Assembly (NCBI RefSeq): GCF_047948215.1 | Contig: NC_134467.1 | Coordinates: forward strand, 39,802,520-39,866,519 | DNA length: 64,000 nt | Reading direction: 5' to 3' | Source: Lycorma delicatula | Taxonomy: Eukaryota > Arthropoda > Insecta > Hemiptera > Fulgoridae | Part shown: piece after piece, positions 10,671 to 22,417 of the stretch | Numbering within the stretch: position 1 is the stretch's first letter | Layout: each line of letters begins with the position of its first letter | Translations under genes and position numbers: made by a program | Notes under the pieces: model-generated | Told to the model about the DNA's origin: nothing | What the model saw: only the letters and a program-made list of their open reading frames with translations | The model's database searches: none

Positions 10671-12300
10671 TTTTTTGTATTCAGTCATTTGACTGGTTTC
10701 ATGCAGCTCTCCAAGATTCCCTATGTAGTGCTAGTCGTTTCATTTCAGTATACCCTCTACATCCTACATTCCTAACAATTTGTTTTACGTATTCCAAAAC
10801 GTTGCCTGCCTACACAATTTTGTCCCTCCAATATTAAAGCGACTATTCCAGGATGCCTTAATATGTAGCCTATAAGTCTGTCTCTTCTTTTAACTAAATT
10901 TTTCCAAATGCTTCATTCTTCATCTATTTGTCGCAACACCTCTTCATTTGTCACTTTATCCACCCATCTGATTTTTAACATTCTCCTATAGCAACGCTAT
11001 AGAGAATCTTCTCAGATACTCCGATCGTCCAAGTTTCACTTCCATATAAAGCAACGTTACAAACATATACTTTCAAAACTTTTTCCTGATATTTAAATTA
11101 ATTTTTGATGTAAACAAATTATATTTCTGACTGAAGGCTCTTTACGCCCGTGCTATTCGGAAGGAATTTTATATCGCTCCTGCTTCGTCCATCTTTAGTA
11201 ATTCTACTTCCTAAATAACAAAATTCTTCTACCTCCATAATCTTGTCTCATCCTATTTTCACATTCAGTGGCCCAGCTTTGTTATTTCTACTAAAATTTC
11301 GTTACTTTCGTTTTGTTCTTATTTATTTTCATGCGGTAGTTCTTGCGTAGGACTTCATCTATGCCGTTCATTGTTTCTTCTAAATCCTTTTTACTCTCGG
11401 CTAGAATTACTATATCATCAGCAAATCGTAGCATCTTTATCTTTTCACCTTGTACTGTTACTCCGAATCTAAATTGTTCTTTAACATCATTAACTGCTAG
11501 TTCCATGTAAAGATTAAAAAGTAACGGAGATAGGAAACATCCTTGTCGGACTCCCTTTCTTATTACGGATTCTTTCTTATGTTCTTCAATTGTTACTGTT
11601 GCTGTTTGGTTCCTGTACATGTTAGCAATTGTTCTTCTATCTGTGTATTTGAACCCTAATTTTTTATAAATGCTGAACATTTTATTCCAGTCTACGTTAT
11701 TGAGTGCCTTTTCTGGGTCTATAAACGCCAAGTATGTTGGTTTGGTTTTCTTTAATCTTCCTTCTACTATTAATCTGAGGCTTAAAATTGCTTCCCTTGT
11801 CCCTATACTTTTCCTGAAACCAAATTGGTCTTCTCCTAACACTTCCTCCACTCTCCTCTCAATTCTTCTGTATAGAATTGTAGTTAAGATTTTTGATGCA
11901 TGACTAGTTAAACTAATTGTTCTGTATTCTTCACATTTATGCTTTCTTTGGTATCATTACTATAACACTTTTTTTGAAGTCTGACGGAAATTCCTCTTTT
12001 TCATAAATATTACACACCAGTTTGTATAATCTATCAATCGCTTCCTCACCTGCACTGCGCAGTAATTCTACAGGTATTCCGTCTATTCTAGGAGCCTTTC
12101 TGCCATTTAAATCTTTTAATGCTCTCTTAAATTCAGATCTTAGTATTGTTTCTCCCATTTCATCCTCCTCAACTTCCTCTTCTTCCTCTATAACACCATT
12201 TTCTAATTCATTTCCTCCGTATAACACTTCAATATATTCCACCCATCTATCGACTTTACCTTTCGTATTGTATATTGGTGTACCAATATTGTCTGAAATA
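10671..12300 (-). mobile_element. Non-LTR retrotransposon, 5'-truncated
   Basis: Minus-strand LINE. Its 3' end (T-run at 10671-10676, then TCAGTCATTTGACTGG on the + strand) matches the copies at 31099 and 47053. Upstream lie the C-terminal domain, reverse transcriptase palm and fingers. The ORF is broken by stops and frameshifts. The clade is not assigned. Confidence 0.85.
11291..12242 (-). pseudogene. LINE reverse transcriptase, broken
   Basis: The enzyme copies element RNA into DNA at a nicked target. In translation order (12242 down to 11291) the fragment shows the finger-domain motif APRIDGIPVELL, then QFGFRKSIGTRE, the first palm motif in degenerate form (LAFIDPEKALNNV), RKGVRQGCFLSPLLFNLY, the catalytic FADD box (LRFADDIVILAES) and KINKNKTKV. 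The frame is interrupted between 11937 and 11851. The N-terminal endonuclease is absent and the C-terminal part (10680-11290) is too decayed to read as one ORF. The FADD catalytic pair is kept but the copy cannot make a full protein. Confidence 0.88.
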
Positions 12301-13500
12301 ATTTTTTATATTACCAATCTTTACGGCAAGAGATGACCAAAATATTTCTGGAATTTTAAGAAGATAAGGAAGGCTTTTCGTATACTAAACATGTGAAACT
12401 TTTTTTTTTCACATGCAACCGTATTGGGAAAATTTGAAATTTTTCTTAACTTTAAGGTTGAAATCTTTTCTCAGATTATAATTTCTTGAATTGAAAAAAT
12501 ACGTTTTTAAAATAGTTTTAAAAATACATTTACTGCTATAATTCTAAATAAATTAATTTATAATTTTCTAGGAAGGAGGCGAAAAATCTTTGACTAATTT
12601 CTTTTTTAAAAGAATTTAGGGGTGATATAATAACTTTTACGAATCGATAATCCGTGATGTAATATTGCACTTTTTAAGTGTAATCGTCAATTTTTATCGT
12701 TAAATTCGATATTACCAATCGAATTTCCGTTTTATTTATTCTTTTTTTTTTAATAAAACTAGTATAATTTCTTGTAAATTAATATATATATATATTTTAA
12801 AGAAGTGATGGGAATTAAAAAAATTGTTTTATCTTCAGTACTTTCATTTACATAACAGAATTTACTATTAAAACAAGCTGTAGTATTTAAATTTCAAGTA
12901 CATTATCAAGTTTTTGTACGCTACCTAGTACTAACACGTAGTGCTATCTAGCGGCACAATTAGTAAAGATACATTAAAAAATGAAAAAATGATATATTAG
13001 AGTTCGCGGTTCATCAAATGGAATAAAAAAAACATTGTCTAACAAAATTCATAAAGAATATTTTTTGAAAATATTCTTTATTAATCTAATTGAACTGAAA
13101 TATTATGTTATCGTGCTTATTTTTTAATTTATTTTCCCATTTTCATTTCATTGTTAGGTCTTAGGTCATGTTTAGAACTGTAAACGTAGTTCGTTGACTT
13201 CGTCGACTTTAACCGACGAAGTTCTTACGAATTCTGTGTTAAAAAAATTAAAATATTTACATTTTAAATGTAATTGTCAATTTGCAAGATATATTTAATT
13301 TTTTTTAAATTTTCCTTAATAATTAATTTAAAAAAAAAAATTTTTGTTGATATATATATATATACCACTGTGGTGAGATGGGAAATTTTTTATGGTAGTT
13401 TGAAAGCCTATTTATATAAAAAATATAGATGCAAAAAAACTCCCATTAACAAATTTTCTGAAGCAATATATATATAATCAATTTTTTGTGGAAAAGGTTA
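12300..13500. other. AT-rich non-coding sequence with a short palindrome
   Basis: No gene found. At 13197-13222 there is a perfect inverted repeat ACTTCGTCG, 8-nt spacer, CGACGAAGT. TA arrays occur near 12782 and 13352. Confidence 0.6.
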
Positions 13501-14212
13501 TCTATATATATAAAAATCAATGTTTGTTTGTCTGTTTGTTCCAACTTAACTCGAGATCTACCGGACAGATTTGTCTAAAATTTTGCACACCAACACTTTG
13601 AAGCCCTGCGGTGAACATAGGCTAATTTTTTGGACCTCCGACATAACAAAATTTAAAACACTTTATTTCTTCCTTAAAGCTTATTTAATTTTCAAAATGA
13701 CTTTGATTTTCAAGTAAAATTTAATTTTTAGCTAACATTTTTTTGAATCGATTAATTTTGAAAAGGGCTGAGGTTTTAACATACATTTATTCCTAAGTTT
13801 CAATCTATTTAGCGCACATGCATATGTTATTTTTACGATTCATTCATTTACAATTTTTTTACAGCTGTTTAAATACATAAATAAATAGCCGCTTTTGTTT
13901 ATCATATGTGTGTTACTAATTTAAAGTGTGTAAAGTATTTAACTGCAATCTTTTAAATTCTGTGATCTTTTTTCAAAACATCATACCGTGCCTAAAAGAC
14001 ATTCTTCAATTGGGAGAAAAAAAAGTACGTATGATGAAAACCGTTCGTGCGGCAGAGATTGAAGATGAAAGACAGTCAAGATTGGAAAGCGACCGAATAC
14101 ACACAGCCCGATCCCGTTCGATTTAAACAACTGAGCGACGGGAAATACTTTTAGAAAGCGACCGAATACGCACAGATCAATCCCGCTCGACTGCGATATT
14201 CCACCGTAGGAA
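13501..14212 (+). mobile_element. Helitron 5' end with RepHel N-terminus
   Basis: It starts A|TCTATATATATAAAAATC, a classic Helitron 5' entry after host A, then TGTTTGTTTGTCTGTTTGTT. From about 13988 it encodes the arginine-rich N-terminal repeats of Helitron proteins in two frames: PKRHSSIGRKKSTYDENR, then RAAEIEDERQSRLESDRIHT and LESDRIRTDQSRSTA. Stops and a frameshift break it, and it is cut at about 14213 by LINE sequence. The Rep and helicase domains are missing. Confidence 0.7.
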
Positions 14213-14875
14213 ACTTTTGAAATGTGGTGCTACAGGAGAATATTAAAAATCAGATGGGTGGATAAAGTGACAAATGAAGAGGTGTTACAGTAAATCGATG
14301 AAGAAAGAAGCGTTTGGAAAAATATAGTTAAAAGAAGAGACAGACTTATAAGCCATTAAGGTCCTGGAATAGTCGCTTTAATATTCAAGGGACAGGTAAA
14401 AGGAAAAAATTGTACAGGCAGGTAACTTTTGGAATATGTAAAACAAAATTGTTAGGGATGTAGGATTGGATCGTAGTTTTATAAGGAAGTGAAACTTGGG
14501 CGATCGGAATACCTGATAAGAAAAGAGAAGAAAGTTTTGAAATTTGGTTCTATAGGAGAATGTTAAATTTGTGATGGGAAGATAAAATAACAAATGAAGA
14601 GCTGTTGCGGCAAATCGATAAAGAAAGAAGCATTTGGAAAAATATAGCTAAAAGAAGAAACAAACTTATAAACCACATATTAAGGCTTCCTGGTATAGTC
14701 GCTTTAACATTGTAGGGACAAGTAGAAGGAAAAAAATTTGTAGGCAGATAACTTTTGGAATATATAAAACAAATTTTTAGGGATGTAGGATGTAGGGGGT
14801 ATACCAAAATGAAACGACTGGCACTGGATAGGGAGTCTTAGAGAGCTGTATCAAACCAGTCAATTGATTGAAGAG
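14213..14875 (+). mobile_element. Two tandem copies of a LINE 3' end
   Basis: Both 14215-14468 and about 14530-14875 carry the C-terminal LINE words (TGGGTGGATAAAGTGACAAA or its variant, AAATCGATGAAGAAAGAAGC, GGACAGGTAAAAGG). They belong to the same family as 31099-31641. The second copy ends in CAAACCAGTCAATTGATTG. Both carry frame-disrupting changes. Confidence 0.75.
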
Positions 14876-14879
14876 AAAA

Positions 14880-15803
14880 TTGATTGTTAGAGCTAAAATA
14901 AATAAATATTTTTTTTTTTTTTGGTTAAACTTAATAAATTCACTTAAATAAAATCTAACACACCCTTTAATAAAGGTTAAAATAAAAAATAGAAATTTCT
15001 CAAAAAACTTTTTTGCAGTTAATTATTTTGTCTTTTAGGAAGGTCCTCCAAGAGATAAGATTGTAGACGTAGTATATAAAAAAAAAATCTAATAAAAAAA
15101 AATGTATTACATTTTTTTACTATTATTTAAAATCCAGTTATTTAATCCTAAAATTAACTGAAAAGAAATAAATTAACTAAACATAGTTAATGAAATGATA
15201 TAACTATTTGAACCATGGTACATCTAATTATATATTTTTTTGTAGATAATTTTTTTTTAGGAAAAAAATTACGTAGAATAATAAAAAATATATAAACAGA
15301 AGTATAAAATTAACAACTGCTTAAACTCATAATAATTATCCAGTCAGAAATATGTAAGATTAAAATATATATTATAAATTTTTAAAATTAATCAATTTTT
15401 TATTTATAAGTATTATTCAATTTAATATAATTTAAAAAAATAAAAAATATAAAAAAATAGATAGGATAATAAGAATTACACAGATAAGGAAATAAAATTA
15501 AAAACAAAAAAAAACAATCAACTATGGTGGTAACAGTCTGTTTAGTAACGAATACAAGAAGGTGGAATTCGGCTGGTCAGCTCGCAAAGACTATTTCCGT
15601 CCTCCCAGCAAACTCAAGTGAGTACACAGGAAACTGATCTGGACAAAAACAAACAGAAACACTGAGAAGTCAACAACCTTTGTTTTTAATTTTTTTTCTT
15701 TAAAAATACACTTTATAGATTATATTATACCTAACCAATCGTTTATATATATATATATATAAACGTATATATATATATATATATATATATAAACATATAT
15801 ATA

Positions 15804-15853
<50 letters not shown>

Positions 15854-16286
15854 CAATGCTTTGGTATAATATTTATTTATTTTTAATAATAAAGATAATT
15901 TTTCTTAAAGTTCTTAGTTCGCTTCGCGTCGAATTTATTTAAAAGTAATTTTTTTTTTAATTGTTTTTCATACGATGATTAAAATTAATTCTTCTTTTTC
16001 CTTAATTCAATACAAATTACATTACATATATTTTAATAAAACTTATAGTTAAAAATGAAAATTTTAATTAAAAAAATTCATAAATAGTATACAGTAAACC
16101 TCACCTGAGTTGTTGCAAAAAAAAAGAATTTTGTTTTTTTTTACAAATTCCTCTCGAATATTAGCTTCTACAAAAACTATTCAATTAAAAATAAAATAAT
16201 ATTGGGTAAAAATAAAAAAAAGAATAACGGGATTGCAATTTGTTATAATACCTCTCTTTTATGATGCAAACAAATTGATTTAAAGC
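14880..16286. other. AT-rich sequence with candidate short exon and TA arrays
   Basis: 15114-15195 is nearly identical to a segment inserted in the SINE at 18003-18118. 15533-15650 is a GC-balanced island with a good donor-like site (CTCAA|GTGAGT at about 15617) but no clear acceptor; it matches no protein I know. TA arrays run from about 15745 to 15845. The rest is featureless. Confidence 0.4.
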
Positions 16287-16288
16287 TA

Positions 16289-17632
16289 CAGAGTGATTCA
16301 AAGAAACGGGAAATTTAAAAAATTAAATAACGTTAATGAAAAATGTTTTTTAGAAAATGAATTTTATTTCATGTAATTGTACAAATGTTGCCATTTTAGG
16401 ATACATACATTTTAGTTTATTTTTTAAAGATGACATCTTGCAGGTGATCTCCTCTTCTACGTAAACACTCACGAAGTCTCTTCGTTAAATTGTTCATGAT
16501 TTGACGTAACATCTCAACTGGAATTTCCGAATTTGCTTCTCGGATCTTTGCCTTCAGTTCTTCCGTTGTAGCAGGTCTACTGTGGAACACTTTGCTTTTA
16601 AGGTGACCCCCACAAAAAGTAATCGCAAGCTGAGAGATCAGGCGATCTGGGAGGCCATCTAATGTCACCGTTTCGTAAAATGATACGTTGTCCAAACAAT
16701 CGGCGTACAGCTGCCATCGATATTCGTGCAGTATGTGACGTTGCTCCGTCTTGTTGAAACCAGGCTGTGTTAAGAATCGGTGGAAATCTCTTTAGTTGTT
16801 CCACAACAAAGGTTTCAAGCACGGCTACGTAACGAGCCGACGTCACTGTAATCGCAACACCGTTGTCATCCTCAAAAAAATAAGGGCCTATAACACCGTA
16901 AGATGACATAGCACACCACACAGTCACTTTCTGGCTGTGCAACAGACGCTGGTGTAGCTGCGTAGGATTTTCTTGTGCCCGGTATCTGAAATTTTGCTCG
17001 TTAACAAATCCATTAAGGTAGAAATGCGCTTCGTCCGACATCCACAGTTCGTGAACAAACTCTTCGTTATCGTTTATCTTCTGAAGAATTACATTACAGA
17101 ATTGTGCTCGCACAACTGCATCGTTCGGTTTCAGTTCCTGGACGATCTGCAACTTGTACGGATGGAATTGCAAGTCCTTCACTAACATTCTTGGAACACT
17201 TGAACTATGCAATTGTAAAGATGCTGAGAGACGACGGATTGACCGATGTGGACTTCGTGTTACAGCATCTTGTAAAGCTTGAACATTCTGTGGTGTACGG
17301 ACGGTTCGCTCACGGGCTGGAGGTTTCTTTTTCATCGCCGAACCGGTTTCCTCAAAATTAGATATCCATGTTTTAATTGCACGTGCTGATGGAACACGGT
17401 CGTGCCGTCCCAGATTAAAATGACGGCGAAATTCTCTACGCGCTCCCTCCACACTGTCATTGTTTTTGTAAAACGCTTTGATAGCAAATGCACGTCGCGC
17501 ACCACTCCAAGGATCCATGACAACTAAATGGCAGGTTAGATTAGAGAGTCTGGCGCCACTTATCAAGTGGACCAATCGCCCACGGCTACCAACACAACTT
17601 TCAAAATTTCCCGTTTCTTTGAATCACCCATG
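16289..17632 (-). mobile_element. Mariner-type DNA transposon, DD41D (rosa-like), full length
   Basis: Terminal inverted repeats of about 28 bp face each other (left CAGAGTGATTCAAAGAAACG, right the complement of CATGGGTGATTCAAAGAAAC) and are flanked by TA (16287-16288 and 17633-17634), the mariner target duplication. Length is about 1.34 kb with one transposase frame. The ends differ at a few positions. Confidence 0.88.
16417..17518 (-). pseudogene. DD41D mariner transposase, one frameshift
   Basis: Cut-and-paste transposase. I take the Met of MDPWSGARRAFAIKAFY at 17518 as start, since the upstream in-frame Met adds an unrelated leader. The N-terminal half is a paired-like DNA-binding region; catalytic motifs follow: WMSDEAHFYLNGFVNEQN (first D), FQQDGATSHTA (second D) and RSPDLSACDYFLWG (third D). 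I count 41 residues between the second and third Asp, the DD41D spacing of rosa-type elements. Just after FLWG a run of five C (+ strand, about 16603) shifts the frame; GHLKSKVFHSRPATTEELKA continues in the next frame to DVIFKK and stop. All three catalytic residues are kept, so this copy decayed recently. Confidence 0.88.
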
Positions 17633-17634
17633 TA

Positions 17635-17955
17635 CAATGAAAGAGTAAAAGGGGCAGTCTAAGTTACCAGTATAACTGTAGATTGATTCCCTATCTTTCC
17701 GCTTGACAGCGCAATTAGCAAAGATGGCGACTCCTGAACAGAAAATTGTATATATTTTGCAGTTTGGTAAATGTGAATATGTATTTATACTTCGACATGT
17801 TTACTTATTAGTCTTTAAACGACAATAACATTTGTCAATGGTTATGAAACGACCGGATTTCTGGGTAAAGGGAAGAGTAGGGAACAATTGAGGGTATTTG
17901 AAGAAAATATGGAACATATCCGGGAAACTTTCCTGGGTAGTTTTAAAAAATCTTC
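17635..17955. other. Non-coding spacer
   Basis: No gene or repeat recognised. Confidence 0.5.
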
Positions 17956-17961
17956 TATGAA

Positions 17962-18360
17962 AACCGGGTGGTGTAGTGGTGAACGCCTCTTCTCAAATCA
18001 GCAAAAAAAATCCAGTAAATTTTTTACTATTATTTAAAATCCAGTTATTTAATCCTAAAATTAACTGAAAAGAGATAAATTAACTAAACATAATTAATGA
18101 AAAAGTCACATCATAATAAGCTGATTACAAAGTCAAGAGTTCCAACTTTCAAATCCTAGTAAAGGCAATTACTTTTATACGGGTTTGAATACTAGATCGT
18201 GGGATACCGGTGTTCTTTGGTTGTTGGGTTTCAATTAATTACACATCTGAGAAATTGTTTATCTGAGACTGTACAAGACTACACTTCAGTTACACTCATA
18301 TATATCATCTTCTGAATTATTACATGACGGTAATTCCCGCAGGCTAAACAAGGGGAAAAT
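17962..18360 (+). mobile_element. SINE family A split by a 116-bp insertion
   Basis: The head (GGTGGTGTAGTGGTGAACGC..CAAATCAGC) stops at 18002 and resumes at 18119 (AGCTGATTACAAAGTC) to the normal tail. The insert 18003-18118 is the 15114-15195 segment plus flanks. AGC is present on both sides and could be a 3-bp target duplication. Confidence 0.8.
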
Positions 18361-18492
18361 CCACTAAAGTACACTGGTATCCACTGTCTAGTATTCTTTG
18401 TTTTTCTGTTTAGTGTCCGCAACCACCGTAAGTAGTACCTTACGGTGGTTCCGAAAACTCCATAAAAATATATATTTTTAAACTTTGATATT

Positions 18493-18560
18493 ATACAGAG
18501 TGTCCCACAAAGAAAGAGAGAAAATTTCAGATCAAAAAAAAAATCATTCGTATAAATATA
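18493..18560 (+). mobile_element. Tc1/mariner terminal fragment
   Basis: ATACAGAGTGTCCCACAAAG and TCGTATAAATATAGAT resemble the left end of the element at 60940. It is cut by the SINE at 18566. Confidence 0.45.
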
Positions 18561-18565
18561 GATCT

Positions 18566-18835
18566 TTCTTTTTTCTGTTTAGCCTCCGGGAATTACCGTT
18601 CAGATATTACTTCAGAGGATGATATGTATAAGTGTAGTCTTGTACACTCTCAGTTTGACCATTCCTTTGATGAGTAGTTAATTGAAACCCAACCACCAAA
18701 TAATACCGGTATACACGATTTATTATCCTAATCCGATAAAAAGCAACTATTTTTACTAGGATATGCACCTTTGATTCTCGACATTCAAATTAACTAATTT
18801 GCGATGACGAGTTAACCACTAGACTAACTGGTGAA
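18566..18835 (-). mobile_element. SINE family A, diverged
   Basis: Tail, body (CACCAAATAATACCGGTATA) and head (CCACTAGACTAACTGG) are all recognisable on the minus strand, with more substitutions than other copies. Confidence 0.75.
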
Positions 18836-18883
18836 TACCATCTAGTATTCAAATCTGTATAAAATCAATCAACTAGGATCTAA

Positions 18884-19170
18884 ACCAAACCTGCCGGGTT
18901 GGTCTAGTGGTGAATGCGTCTTTCCAAATTATCTAATTTCGAAATCGAAGTTCCAACGTTCAAATCCTAGTAAAGGCAGTTAATTTTATACGGAATTGAA
19001 TACTATTTCGTGGATACCGGTGTTCTTTGGTGGTTGGGTTTCAATTAATTACACATCTCAGAAATAGTTGATTTGTAACTGTACAGGACTACACTTATAC
19101 ATATCATTTTCATTCATCCTTTGAAGTAATAACTGACGGTGTTTCTCGGTGGCTAAACAGGAAAAAAGAT
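18884..19170 (+). mobile_element. SINE family A
   Basis: Complete: CTGCCGGGTTGGTCTAGTGG head, GTTCAAATCC B-box, body, and GGCTAAACAGGAAAAAAG tail. Confidence 0.82.
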
Positions 19171-19254
19171 GGATTTAAACCTAAGAAATTTCGACTTCGA
19201 TAATCATTTGTAAAACAATTGATTTGTAACGACGTGTTTACCAGTACACCAGTC

Positions 19255-19535
19255 TTTCTTTTTTTTTCCTGTTTTGCCTCCGGGAATTACCTTTCAGATA
19301 ATACTTTAGAGAACGATATGTATGAGTGTAAATGAAGTGTAGTCTTGTATAATCTCAGTTTGATCATTCCTGAGATGTGTGGTTAATTGTAACCCAACCA
19401 CCAAAAAACACCGATATTCACGATCTAGTATTCAAATCCGTGTAAAAATAACTGATTTTACTAGGACTTGAACGCTGGAACTCTCTACTTCCAAATCAGT
19501 TGATTTGGGAAGATCCACCACTAGACCGGTGGATT
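19255..19535 (-). mobile_element. SINE family A
   Basis: Near-complete minus-strand copy. The head is shortened by a small deletion between GGGAAGA and TCCACCACTAGACC. Confidence 0.82.
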
Positions 19536-20697
19536 AACCAGTATACCAGCCTGGGGGGCTATTTTCAAAAATGAGAATATTTATACGTAATATACATCTA
19601 TTTATAAGATTTTATCTTTTAATCTCAATAAAATATTGTTTTAATCTACCAGAAAAAATGAAAGAACTATTCAAATAGAATGGAGAACATTAAACACGTC
19701 AAAGAATGATTGAAGAATCAATAACGGGTATACAAAAAGAATATCCTGATTTTAAAAGTATGTTTTATAACTTATATTTGACATACAGTAATGAATTACA
19801 AGTAAAATAAAAGAATAACTCATACAGTTTTCCCCTAAAAGTGGTCAATGTAAACATATTGAACCCCTAGAGAGAAGACACCTACTTTGTGACGATCCCT
19901 GTTACCACACCATCCCCTCCGACACACACCCAACCCCCTTGACCGAAGCCCTGATGAACATTACCGGAGTTCATCTTATCGACCTTCTAATTATGATTTC
20001 ATATCATCAGTTTGGCCTTTTATCAGGATGCCACCGACGCAAATATCTCGCTAGAAATGTCCATCAAGTTCAGCTTTTGCCTTCTCTGTAGGCTTATTTG
20101 GACATCTTCTGTTCTACATTTTAACCCTCAAATTGTTTGACCGAATTTGTGGAAACGCCATTCCTACAATAAACTAAAATGAGGTTATATTTGAAAAATT
20201 TTTTTAAATTGATCTTCAAAAAACTATCTACCCTCAGAAGATACTGATCCAACATTTTTCCCAAAATATTTTACCACATATACTAGTCTCTGTATAAAAT
20301 TTCATCAAAATTGGTTTATACAGTCAAAAGTTAAAAATTATTAAGTTTCAAATACGTTAACATACCTATATATGTACCTTACCCCTACTTTTTGTTTGTT
20401 TCGACGACAAATGTTAAAAAAACTTCATACCCCGTTTTTTGACTGATTACGATAATTTCCTTCTTGGAGCGTAGCTCTAGAGATATGGTTACAGAAAAAT
20501 AAAACGAACATTTTGTCGTAATACAACTTCGGTCTGTAATAACAACACAATCATAATGATTAATATTTATTTTATTTTTCCCAAAATTAATATCAAAAGT
20601 GAGCTATAGTAATCTCAAACATAAAAAAATTATAGTTTTTTAAGTTCATTTGTTAGATTTAATTTTTTTAGTGTTTTAGTTCGGTAAAATAATTAAA
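19536..20697. other. Non-coding, includes a GC-rich repeat (19856-20165)
   Basis: 19856-20165 shares its word order (GAGAGAAGACACC..GTGACG, CCGGAGT, CTGATT, GGATGCCACCGACG, CTGTAGGC) with 45395-45690 and 50285-50545, an unclassified interspersed repeat that may be LINE-derived. Nothing is recognised in the rest. Confidence 0.5.
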
Positions 20698-21510
20698 TAT
20701 ACGAGAGATATCTCTAAAGTAAAACCGTTGGGAAATTTCTCTCCTTAAGATTGGCGAACTTGTTTCGTTCATGTCCACACTAATAATGTACGAAGTGCAT
20801 TGTTGTCGGTATGTTGTCGCGTTGTAGTATCTTTGATTAAGTATGAGTTATTACGTTATAAAATGAATAGGAAAATCGATGTTGGCACCGACAGTGAAAT
20901 ACGTTTTTTAAACCATCAAAACGTTAAGCCGACTGAAATTCATAAGCGTTTGGTTTCTATGTACGGTAATAATATAATGAATAAAAGAAAAGTCCAAAAA
21001 ATGGTGTGAAAGATTTAAAAAAAAAATAACGTGCATGATGAAGAAAGTTCGAACTGGCCCTTGATAATCACCGAGGTTGAAACGCGTCGATGATGAAATC
21101 AGAAAAAAATCTTCGCTCAACGACTTCCGATCAGGCCCTTCATTTTCCTGTTGTTTCAAGAGCTGTTATTGGTTGTATCGTTCAAGTCTATTTAAACTTC
21201 AGAATAGTTTGTGCACGTTTGGTGCCGCACGTCTTAACAGAACATCACAAAAAAATCCAAAAGGATCTGCTTTGGAATTTTTGATGCACAGAAAAAAAAC
21301 ATGAGTTCCTTAATTCGATTGTTACTGGCGATGAAACATGGATTTCGTATTACATGCAAAATAGAAAACGGCAGTAAAGTGAATGGCGTCATGCTTAATC
21401 ACCGAACAGATCGACAAAGGTCAAGAAAGGTCATTTGGACGCAAATTGATGGCCACAGTCTTTTGTGATTGGTTTGGCATATTGCTGATCGATTTCATGC
21501 CCCGTGGAAC

Positions 21511-21812
21511 GACCTCTTTCTTTTTCCTGTTTAGCTTCCGGTAACTACCGTTTAGATAATTCTTCAGAGGATGAATGAGGATGATATGTATGAGTGTGAA
21601 TGAAGTGTAGTCTTGTACATTCTCAGTTCGACCATACCTGAGATGTGTGGTTAATTGAAACCCAATCACCAAAGAACACCGGTATCCATGATCTAGTATT
21701 CAATTCCGTGTAAAAATAGCTGGCTTTACTAGGACTTGAACGCTGGAACTCTCGACTTCCAAATCTGCTGATTTGGGAAGACGCGTTCACCGCTAGACCA
21801 ACCCGGTGGGTT
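21511..21812 (-). mobile_element. SINE family A nested in mariner
   Basis: Complete copy, tail to head, inside the transposase sequence. A duplicate tail fragment (21841-21938, same orientation) follows after 28 bp. The two share the GATGAATGAGGATGATATGT variant, suggesting local duplication. Confidence 0.88.
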
Positions 21813-21840
21813 ACAAAAACCAGTACTTGACTTGACTTGC

Positions 21841-21938
21841 TTTTTCCTGTTTAGCCTCCGGTAACTACCGTTTAGATAATTCTTCAGAGGATGAATGAGG
21901 ATGATATGTATGAGTGTGAATGAAGTGTAGTCTTGTAC
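21841..21938 (-). mobile_element. SINE family A tail fragment
   Basis: Only the 3' third of the SINE, nearly identical to the tail of the complete copy just upstream. The mariner reading resumes right after it. Confidence 0.8.
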
Positions 21939-22417
21939 TGCGTGTAATAGCCTACTGCGAAACTCTACGTAAGTTACGGCGCGCCATACAAGTTCGGCGA
22001 CTTGGGCGGTTGACCGACGGCGTCATACTGCTGCACGATAATGCACGTCCACATGTTGAGGGTCTGACATGTGATTTACTGAGAAAATTTGGATGGGAAA
22101 TTTACTAAGTAATCAGGATATAGCTTCTTCTGATTACCATTTATTTGGGAAATTGAAAGAATTTTTAAGAGGTAAGCGATTCGTGGGTGACGATGAATTT
22201 ATAAATGCTGTTAATCAGTGGCTAAATGTACTGGTAGCAGAAGAATACGAGGAGGGTATATTGAAGCTCGTTTATCGCTACGGTAAATATCCTAATTCAT
22301 CTGCCGATTATATAGAGAAGTAGTATAAGCTATTTAGTTTAAGAGAAAGTTTTCAGAATAAATCTTTTTACAATGAAACGGTATTTACTTTAGAGATAAC
22401 CTTTCGTATATTTTAGC

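Larger units (their letters stand above)
20863..22323 (+). pseudogene. Mariner transposase, multiply broken
   Basis: Start taken at MNRKIDVGTDSEIRFLNHQN (20863), followed by VKPTEIHKRLVSMYGNN, the N-terminal helix-turn-helix region. The first Asp motif, VTGDETWISYYM, lies at about 21320. Inserted SINE sequence separates it from the second Asp motif LLHDNARPHVEGLTCDLL (about 22025). The third, IASSDYHLFGKLKEFLRGK, is in another frame, followed by a C-terminus ending SADYIEK and stop. About 34 residues separate the last two Asp once the frameshift is ignored, so DD34D. Several stops and shifts make it inactive. Confidence 0.88.
20698..22410 (+). mobile_element. Mariner (DD34D type), both ends present, carrying SINEs
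   Basis: The left end TATACGAGAGATATCTCTAA and the right end (complement TATACGAAAGGTTATCTCTA) are inverted repeats, with TA included. Without the inserted SINE sequences (about 21511-21938) the length is near 1.3 kb, the usual mariner size. A 3' fragment of the same family lies at 45970-46577. Confidence 0.88.
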
